Assembly (NCBI GenBank): GCA_030704615.1
Contig: CM060733.1
Location: 23,064,001 to 23,128,000 of the forward strand
DNA length: 64,000 nucleotides
Source of the DNA: Takakia lepidozioides
Lineage: Eukaryota; Streptophyta; Takakiopsida; Takakiales; Takakiaceae
Direction of reading: 5' to 3'
Each line of letters begins with the position of its first letter. The stretch's first letter is position 1. Shown here piece after piece: positions 55,351-64,000 of the stretch. Below the pieces are notes generated by a model. That model ran no database searches. It was not told where the DNA came from and was given only the letters and a program-made list of their open reading frames with translations. A program made the position numbers and the translations under genes.

Positions 55351-58058
55351 ATTCTTTGCCTCTCCCCCTGGCTCTTCTGTGGACAGCCAGAATAAATTTC
55401 CTCTTCTCCATTCTCTTCTCTCTCTTATCATTCCAAAGCCATCTTGAATTACAAGTTTATCAAATAGCAAGTAAGTGAAAACAAATGAAATATACTTAAA
55501 GAAGTAAATGTACATAAGTACAAGTATGTAGGCATATGTACACATAAATTAATATCATACACATACTAGAGTAAGTGAGGAAGAGGGGAGGGGGGGGAGT
55601 ACTGGTATTGTGGCTAGTATGAAAAAATTGATTATGATATATGACCAAGTATTCCAGTGCATATACTAGTATATATATCAATCCTTCACCTATATACCAG
55701 TCCAACACTGGTATCGTCATTTTGTCTAAGTCATTGAAGGCTCAATGTCCTGAGGTATGTATTGCTTTCCAATGTTTCGAAGTTTCAAGAATGCCAGATG
55801 GAGGGCCATCTTGTCATAAATATAATTTCCAAGAACAAAATTGAGAAAATTAAAATCTGAACAAGTGAGGGGCTTATTTCACACATGCCGGGACTCGTTT
55901 TGGGTAGCAGAGGCAGGGTCAACAACTAAAAGTAACAATAGACAGTATTTAATGCAATACAACAAAAATGTCATACAAAGCAGAGTTTTTTTCTTAAAAT
56001 TCGAAAAATAGCACGAGTGGCTGAAGAGTTTTGCAAAAATTAGGCATATATTCTGTTCATCCATTCAAATTAGGACAGAATCATCCACATCCATACTTTC
56101 ATCCATTCATATCATCCATATTTGGCGAATTCATCCATAATTTTTACTTATTTTGCGATTTCATCCATGAAAAAACATGGAATTTGCTACGGAATATTCT
56201 TTTCTATTTTTTGAGGTCGCTATTTGGCGAAAATTCGCCAAAAAAAAAACGATGATACAAAGAAGTGAAAAACACACATGATAATGTTTGAATCGTTCAT
56301 AAAACAACATAAAGTCGAACAAGACCATTTCAATGAACACGAGACAAATTTAATCTATTGAAACCCAAGGCTTTGGCACTCTATTCAAGTAGGAATCAAG
56401 CTGAAATAAATTGGCAAACTTTTAAGTGACAAGATATTGTTACTGATTTTGTTCAAACTTAACATTGGCGATCATTGCTACAATATCACTCATGTTCTAT
56501 TTAATTAAAAGACCACCCAAGATTGCTCACATTACAATAGGCCTTTTTTCTTTTGGATTGAAAGCCTTGAGAGTTTTATTGAGGATTATTGACAATAGGC
56601 CCTTCCCATTTGGTGAGAGCGAAAAATAATCTGCTTTCATTTACAAGCTAGACTTTGATGCCACAAAAACTGAAGGAATTGGACCCAAGACGACAAGCTC
56701 TAACCTTTGGCAACCAACTTCACTATTGTGATTATTCTCACACTTGAAAACACCGCAATAAAAAATAAAAAATAAAATTATAAGAAAAATCAAAGGGGAG
56801 GGAGCCCTGTAAAAGCCTTTTTTCTTTTCTTTTTCTTTTTGAAAAGTCGATAATGTGTGTTTTGTTTCTTAATCTTTTACTAAAGGGGTGTAGTGTAGGT
56901 ACTACCTCAAATGGCCCACCACAAACAAAGAAGTCACGAAATCGAGGTAAAACAATCTAGGTCAAAACATTCTAAGTGTATGGTGCACCAAAATAGTTTG
57001 TTGCTAGTAGTGCGGGCCCCACTCTTTGAGGGGTTGCATGGACTTGCATGGAGGACACATGGAGCCCCATTTTGGTCCACCCCATCTTGTCTTTACCCAT
57101 CCCAAAAAGTTGATATGTAGCTCAAGTTGCTACATACCACAGAACAGGCCAGCTGCAGCCCATTCCAGCACGCCCCCTAACGTTCAGAGCAGGATGACAG
57201 CCACGTTGAACCTCCGTTGCCAACGATTCGGCATGTTGAATCTGTCTCTGTGGCATATTCGATTCTGCAAGCGGATTTCGGCAATCACCTTGCCCCCCCT
57301 TTTCTGCATAACAATTCGTCTAACGCCCTAGCCTGAGAATACCCCTCTCGGAGACATTCCTGTGTATAATCATTTTGTATAAGCTTAATAAGATCCACAA
57401 CAGTCAAGAATAATCGGCAGTAAGTTACCTGCTCATTACTTGGGCCGATTCTGACACTTATTCCGTGATACGTACAATCCACCGCCAAAACCCACACTTA
57501 AGTTAAAGTTAATAAGCCGCTCGTCCTTGAACATGCATGTAAGCGAAACAAGCGCAGCAAACATGATTGCGAAGTATTTATAAAAGATCTAACACGGATC
57601 CCAACAGCCCTGCAGGCGTCCATGTTAAGGTATGTACACGGTAAATATAGATGTCAGTAAAGTCCCGAATACGAGCGGAGAAGCCAAAGCGGTGTGTCAG
57701 CAACCCTGCAGCCCGCTTCGCACACTTGGCTGCAGGGCATGCCCACCCGCCACACGTCAGGGACTGTCCCCGGGTTTTGGGCGTGGGGCCTGTTCAGGCA
57801 ACTCTTGCAGCGCAGCTCATTATGGCCGCCGATTCCGCATGCCGCCACTCACCTTCTCCCGCCTATTCTGCACATTTATTAGTCACCCCTTCGGAAACTT
57901 CCTGAAATCCGATTGAAAAGCCCAGGGCAGAAAGTCCCTTCCAACGCCTCCGGCCTGCGCTTCATTGGGCGTTAAGAGCACCACGCGTCTGATTCTGCCG
58001 TTTTAGAGGCTCATTGTGGAGCGGAATAGGCGGGCTGCATATTTGGCGGCCGGAGGCT
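55351..58058. other. Intergenic stretch, no supported gene
   Basis: It is AT-rich to about 57000, with a CAACACTG end at 55703-55710 preceded by ATACCAG. From 57100 the composition becomes GC-richer. The short ORFs at 57632-57916 overlap in several frames and have no domain. Confidence 0.45.
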
Positions 58059-58061
58059 GTC

Positions 58062-58079
58062 TGCATAATGCATTATGCA
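58062..58079. repeat. 18-base perfect palindrome TGCATAATGCATTATGCA
   Basis: It is fully self-complementary and contains two TGCAT-type words. It lies just outside the MITE at 58104. A regulatory function is possible but unproven. Confidence 0.9.
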
Positions 58080-58103
58080 TAATCCGCTGCGTTCAGAGTG
58101 TAA

Positions 58104-58498
58104 GAGCATCCCCACCCCACACTGAACCAGCATGCCAAGGGAACATAAGGGTATGGTGGGCGGGACGTCCCACACCCTTGCGCTGAACCCTATATCCCGT
58201 GACAAGCTCGCACTGAATATGGTTCCGTGCACTGAACCCGAGCGGTGTATTCTGCGCACAGAAAACGTCCCTGAATCCAAGTCAACGTGACCAAGCGCGT
58301 GCGTGTCAGCATCTTGGCAGAGATCTCGCCCCTTCCGGCCAATGGGAGGTGAGGTGCGCGGGGATGGCGTGGGCGATTCCGGGACAAGGGTGTGCGCGAG
58401 TGGGGCTGCCGCGCCACAGAACTCAGCAGGCGCACTGAATAGATGACACTATCTTTTGTGTTACGTAGAGTTTTTCGGGCTCAAGGGTGGGGATGCTC
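58104..58498. mobile_element. PIF/Harbinger-type MITE, TSD TAA
   Basis: The terminal inverted repeats GAGCATCCCCACCC and GGGTGGGGATGCTC (14 bases, perfect) are flanked by TAA at 58101-58103 and 58499-58501. It is 395 bases, GC-rich, and has no transposase. Confidence 0.9.
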
Positions 58499-58501
58499 TA
58501 A

Positions 58502-60619
58502 CCCTAAGCGAGGGAACGGCCCCTGTACAAACAGGGACAAAAATATGGGTGCTAATATCCAAATATCACGAAATGGTATGGGAGTCGGGACTACAGCGAG
58601 GGATTTTTGGCAGTTTGCACGTTGCCTGAATGTGGCTTGCCTTATGAGAAATAAGAGGTAAGCCCGACCGGCGGAGCGAGGGCTGGGGTGAGTGAAATTG
58701 GAGGTCGCTATGGGTTCCCTTGCATGGATTTCATGCAAATTTTATCGGCTGAATTTTGTTTAAATGTAGCATTGGGTTGTGAGAGAAACATGGTTTCCGT
58801 TGTTTTGTATATGACAAGGGTAACTGCCTGCCGAACGACATCCGGCCGGGCCCTTGTAGATTATTTCCCGTTCTGAAATTTTAGAGACAGGTGGACAACA
58901 TTATGAGGCAGGTTTAGTAGGGTATTTGAATTTTGTGTGATTTGGGTTTTCTGTTTACGGAGTTCCCTAGTGCTGGGTGGTCCAGTTCTTAGGGCCTAAA
59001 AATAAGTTGAATTCCAAGGTACAGCTCACAAAACAATTACTACATAGATCAGGTGATTTGAAAATATGTGGCCAGAAAGGTGACATTGGGTGAGTAATGA
59101 ATCTACAGATTTTTGGTGGAAACTCTGCTTGATATATCCCATACAGTTTGCCGATTTGCGACCGTCTCCAGGGTATATACACAACCAAGTCCTAATTTCC
59201 TTGGGTTGGGATTAAGGACACGCTTTGCTAATAGAATTCCCCCTACATTTTTGGTTGGTAGTCCCACAACCAAAATAAACTGTACCTGCACCATGACCAC
59301 AATCTAGTGCCCTTGGAGAAGTACAGAAAGCATAAAGCTGCTGGAACTATGTCTCAATGTAGCCACCAATGTTTTTTTTACCCTCTGTGAAGCTTGTTCA
59401 AAACATTGCCGGTGGCAAAGCTGCTGCCTCTTTCACTGTCCTTACTCAACTCCTCTGGCTCCCTGCAATTACAATTGAATGCTAGGGGCCCTCTTTGGAA
59501 GCATCAATCTTGCCTGTGACTGGAACTATTTGGCACTGTTCCTAAGCTCGTGTTCTCTCTTGGCTGCGGATCCACCTTTGGTGAGTCTGATTTCTGGGGC
59601 AAATCCTTTCTTGTATAAGACAGATGCAGTTGTGAAGGGGGTTACTGGCATCAAACTGATGCTATCACATGTGAGACTTGAATACTTACTACCAGCACCA
59701 GGGGACGAAGTCACTGCCATAAAAAATTTCACAAACTTGTTCCAGCCAGGACCATGAGGTCTTATTAGGAATACAATCTTACATTGCAGCTACCTGCTGC
59801 TTTGGGGGATATGCTCCTGCCACCGTCCACCCAAGACTGTTTTGCTGCCTTCAATCCCATAGTTAACAGGAAATCATTGAGCATCAAACTATGCATGTGT
59901 TGGTCTCTGTGAGATATCTACCTGTATCCATAACATTCTACATCCACTGGACCTCTCACCTTCCCACCAATTACTCTCATATTCCAGCAAGGTGCTCCTG
60001 CCCGGCGCTCAGTACTTGCCTGGTCCAAAACCCTTCTCATTAAAAGCCGCATGTTTGCCAGTTCCCTTGCAAATGTAAGAAAGCAGGTCGTTGCCTCTGG
60101 CAGTCTACACCTACAACATTCTTCCATGCTCAAAAAAGCAGCCTCCGTCGACCAAGACCCTTTTCATTAAACCTTCAAATGTACCCTTGTGAAGCGATCC
60201 ACAACGCATCACATCCCACACACTGCAGTCCAACCTGTCCCTTTGCACATTCCTCTCTAATACCAGCAAAATCCAGCAGGAGCTTCTTTGTTCCCATACA
60301 TAAAAAAGTGGAGTGAATCTCCCTTAGCTGTAAATGGAAGGAAGAGATGGAAGCTTGGGAGTGGTTCACTCCTATGCCTAGAAGGGGCACTCCTCGGGAA
60401 AAACTCGTTTCCCTGCAGCCTACCTCTGTTTGACGTACCGCACTGCTATTTGAGGACAATTTGTTACTTGATTTGAGCGCTAGAACTCAGCTGTCAAGCA
60501 TGCATCACCAACCAAATGCTGCAAGACTGTACACACCCGATGTTTCATCCAGCTTACAGACTTGATTGATCCTTTCTTGATTGACTTTGAAACAACAAAA
60601 TGAAGACGGCTCTTGGAGC
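58502..60619. other. Downstream region of the eIF2B gamma gene, no supported gene
   Basis: It contains the 3' flank of the neighbouring gene. The 92-residue plus ORF at 59479-59757 has no recognisable domain. Nothing else is supported. Confidence 0.5.
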
Positions 60620-63600
60620 TCATGACTTGTCCTTCTTTGCCATCGCCTCAGCCTTATGCTCCGTACCACCACCAACAACATAGCCAGCGCCAACCTGAAG
60701 TAAGTTGGCAAAGCAGTTAGGAATAATTGCTTCAGGACATAGTACACCGTGTAACTGCAAACAAACTGAAAATGCACATGAAGGGGGGTGGGAAAGCCAC
60801 CTGGCAGTCTTTCAGGATAGATCGCTCCTGCAAGTGTACGTTGCTGCACACTATAGAACCTTGAATCAGGCACCCATCTTCCACATTCACATAATTCATC
60901 ACAACAGAGTTGATTATCTTGACATTTGAGCCAATGCGGCAGTGCCTGCCAACAACTGACCGCTTTACACTGCACTTGTCCCCAAGTGTGGAGCCCTCTC
61001 CAAGCATGCACTGGGGACCCACCGTGGTCTTTAAGCCAATTTCTGATGTTTGATGAATGACGTTGTTGTGGTTTGAGACTGTGTAGCCCGTAAGATGGAT
61101 TGCTTCTCCTGCAACATCTCTGTTAATGTCAAGAAATGCCTGCATCCAATCATGGAGTTGCATGACGTGAGCATGTGAGGACCCAAGTCATGAAATGTAG
61201 GAGCGCCTGGAATATACAAGAACAAGATAAGTGGGGTCACAAGAATCTTCTAAGAAGTTCCTTTCTAATACCATATGATCCAATTTCATTAGTCAATGCC
61301 AAAGCAGCAATTAATGATACAGAAGTTCATTGAGAACTCCATCTGCCAGGGCAGAACGAACTTCTGCGAAGGGGTAAGCCTCAGACATCCCTTCTCAAAT
61401 AAATGGCATGATGACAGCGGCCGTCAGATAACCAATCACATCTTCAAGTAGATTAGCTTCAGATAGAATTTTCTCAAACATGAGCAACCATCCCTGAATG
61501 ACTTTTTGTATTTCAATTCAGCATTGGTGATCTTGAATGAGTTGTCTTTAGTACTCTAAAAACCTGATCCATCTGTGTTCAAGAAGTGACCAAAATCACT
61601 TCATCAAGGGTCCCATAACCCTTTAGAGTGAACCTAAGAAAGTTTTAAGCACACCCTTACCAGCAGTGAGTTAACTCGAGTGCAAAATTGGGCCTTCGTT
61701 GCTATGTAAGTGCAGCATCTCAATGGAGAGGCAACCACCCGATGTCCTCCCTGGGCTGCCCGAAATCGAAGCGCAAATGTCTCAGCATCGGGAAGAGGAT
61801 GCTGGAGGGCTCCAACCCCTTCACCAGCAGGTGATCCGACTGCCGTTACTGGCACATCTAATCGGAGTTGGGATCTAACCAGATAAGGAACCAGATCCTG
61901 TTTGATGCTCTTGATGCCTGCCCTTGATTCCAGAACCCCCTTGACAAGCAATCTGTTGAAGGCATAGAGGTGGGCATCTACTAGGTCAGTTCGAATCTCC
62001 AGCTGCCCAGCTGCACGCAGCAGGGAGCGCCGCACTCGCAACTCTCGGTCACTCTGCCCATTGCGAACGGGACGGGTTTAGATTTCTGTATGATTTTTTA
62101 CTAGTCAAGAGACTGATGGATAGAATCAAAGGGACAATGCTTGTTACCTCGGCATGAGGAAAAAGCAGATTTGAAACCTCCATATGGAAACTATACAGCA
62201 GCCTTACCCCTTGAAAATTGTGTTAGGTTGCTGAGTGAATGCTAAGGAAAGACTGCTAATGGAGTGTTCCTTGTTAAAATGTGTCATGAAATTCCAAACC
62301 TCACCTGAAATGTCCTAGAAATTTACTAGTCAAGAGACTGGTGAATAGCATAAAGAGAGAATGGTTGTTACTGTTGTTCAAAAGCACTATATGGAAACTA
62401 TACAGCAGTCCTGCCCCTTCAAAATTGTATTGGGCAGCCAAGTGAATTCTAAGGAATGAATGGGTTGTTCCTTGTTAATGTATCAGAAAAGTCCATATGT
62501 CACCTGAAGTTAGCTTCAACCCAAGGCAACACTGACCTTTGTGTCAGAAGCCATATACAAAAGGGATGAGTGTGTCGAATCCAGGGCAATAATGTCGCAA
62601 GGTGCCGGTTGCTTGGTCTTATCACCGGAGCCTGTCTCACTGGCACAAGGAGACGGGCGGGTGTAAAGTAGGGCAGTAACCAGTGCTCCCTGCCGCCTGT
62701 GGGCAGCTGCCACAGCCCCCACTGGAACATCGCAAATCAAATCTCCACTCACCACCAGGAAATCTTCAGCTGTGAGGCGGTGTGTTACTGCCCGCAGCGC
62801 ATCTGCCGTGCCTACATCCTCTGGTACTGCAGCTACCTAGTCCAGGAAGATTATTCTTGTCAGTTTTTTGTGAATTTTTTTGTATCTCAGCTAATCTCTG
62901 ACAAATCAAGTATTTGGACATTGCTGCTAATTTCTTCAGATTTGCAGAATGTCTAGTTACATGCTGACAACTGGTTAGAAATACTGGCATTCCCTTTCCA
63001 AAATGTTCCTATGAGATGGCTATACCACCTACATTGCACGAAAGGGCTATGACCTACATGCAACAGGTGCTCATACCTACTACTTTTTTGGGATAATTGT
63101 GCAACAACTTTTTACATGCTATAGGTTCCTAGTCAAAGCTGGATATAATTCACAAAGAAACACCTGACTCTAGGCTCTGTAGCAATCTACAAGCTAGCCT
63201 TGGGTCCTCTTCTTCATCTTCCTGTGTGCTTCCCCCACCCTCCTCCTCTTTGTACTTTCCAGAAACTGAGCGTGAGGTTTCAGGCTGACAATATGGAAGC
63301 TGATAGATTGCTTGCATTCACCAGGAGTACAACAAACTGGGCAGGTCACATACCCAGGTTGCTGTGTGAAGGTTTTGAAATAAACCCTTTCCACTTGCTA
63401 CAAGGAACTTTCGAGCACCTAATTTCTTGTAATTCATCCTGTGACCACGGCTAAAATCTAGATGCTAATATGAAAGCTACAGTATCCATAATCCTATGGG
63501 GCCAAACACAACTCTGTAGGTGCAGAGGACGATCCACCGTGCTCAGTAGTTTCAAGGACATCCCTCTCTGTGGCATAAAAGGACCCGTAGGCTCTTACGT

Positions 63601-64000
63601 GGTCTCAAGACCCTAAAATTCTGGAATAGCAGGACATGCCAGAAATTGGTGAGGGAATATAGAGAATTGTAAGCCGGTGTCTACGCATTAATCCCCAGTT
63701 ACATTAGCAAGCCGATATGCCCGTGCGCATCTCCCTGATGTGCCCTGTGTAGGTGGCCTTTCGGTCCTCCCAGGCCAGAATCTGACGCAACAAATCGCAG
63801 TGACACATTTGAAAGAGAAAGTGAGACCCACCCACGCCAACAAGGTAGACGCAAACCTCAACACGCAGGCGATCGTGAAAAGCTTCGGCAATCCATCCGC
63901 CAACTTGCAATGCTGCATCGTCCCCGGCAACAAGAACAATCATGTCCTTGAGTCCGCTGGCCTCTAGAAGCTCCAACACATACGATAGCACCGGCCTATT
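60620..64000 (-). CDS. EIF2B3: Translation initiation factor eIF2B gamma subunit, 5' end outside window
   Basis: eIF2B is the GDP/GTP exchange factor for eIF2. The gamma subunit pairs with the catalytic epsilon subunit in the cytosol. Five exons, all in phase 0 with GT-AG introns, are visible on the minus strand: 64000-63857 (continues beyond the window), 62836-62537, 62053-61661, 61139-60801 and 60694-60620. They encode 416 residues, most of the protein. The N-terminal nucleotidyltransferase-like fold shows RPVLSYVLELLEASGLKD, VAAVPEDVGTADALR and VVSGDLICDVPV. The C-terminal left-handed beta-helix shows GLKTTVGPQCMLGEGS, VKRSVVGRHCRIGSNVKI and NSVVMNYVNVEDGC. It ends GGGTEHKAEAMAKKDKS. No breaks are seen; the gene looks intact. 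Confidence 0.95.

Noticed and set aside
57632-57916. Overlapping ORFs in GC-rich sequence
   Set aside because: Four frames are open at once because GC-rich sequence has few stops. None shows a family signature.
59479-59757. 92-residue plus-strand ORF downstream of the eIF2B gamma gene
   Set aside because: It has no recognisable domain and overlaps other frames of similar length. It is left unannotated as a gene.
1-64000. CRISPR array or bacterial operon
   Set aside because: No regular direct repeats with unique spacers. Genes are spliced and monocistronic.

Overview
The window is nuclear DNA from a land plant. The evidence is spliced genes with GT-AG introns, a chloroplast-type homogentisate prenyltransferase, a long intron-poor PLS-type pentatricopeptide repeat (PPR) gene, a trihelix transcription factor, and a large load of plant-type transposons. 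The tandem, highly regular PPR array and the style of the proteins point to a non-flowering land plant (bryophyte or lycophyte grade). That placement is inference, not proof.

Layout. About 0-7.9 kb is a nest of Ty3/gypsy retrotransposons on the minus strand: a degraded element A (LTR, PBS, gag, protease, RT, RNase H), a second element B inserted in its gag with a 4-bp target duplication, and a further copy of B carrying a solo LTR of the A type with a perfect 5-bp duplication. About 7.9-15 kb holds a TNP2-like transposase relic and, downstream on the same strand, a multi-exon gene of unknown function with an N-terminal SAM domain and an internally duplicated exon pair. About 15-33.5 kb is mostly debris: a bHLH pseudogene, a Harbinger fragment, a LINE 3' end, a small cysteine-rich secreted ORF, a large inverted/tandem repeat at 20.4-22.6 kb, telomere-like tandem repeats, CACTA transposase remains, and a family of CAACACTG-ended repeats.

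The gene-rich part starts at 34 kb. It contains a five-exon gene (+) joining a trihelix DNA-binding domain to a C-terminal domain that resembles the LEAFY N-terminal SAM oligomerisation domain; a PPR-PLS gene (-) whose E motif is frameshifted; the tocopherol gene VTE2/HPT (-), with one exon tandemly duplicated; and the 3' part of the eIF2B gamma subunit gene (-), which runs off the right edge. Between VTE2 and eIF2B gamma lie well-delimited MITEs with intact target duplications and otherwise featureless AT-rich sequence.

The host genes share no obvious pathway: transcription control, organellar RNA processing, vitamin E synthesis, translation initiation. The most novel observations are the trihelix + LEAFY-SAM-like architecture, the VTE2 exon duplication, the repeat family whose members each carry a different self-complementary interior motif, and the SAM-domain gene next to the transposase.
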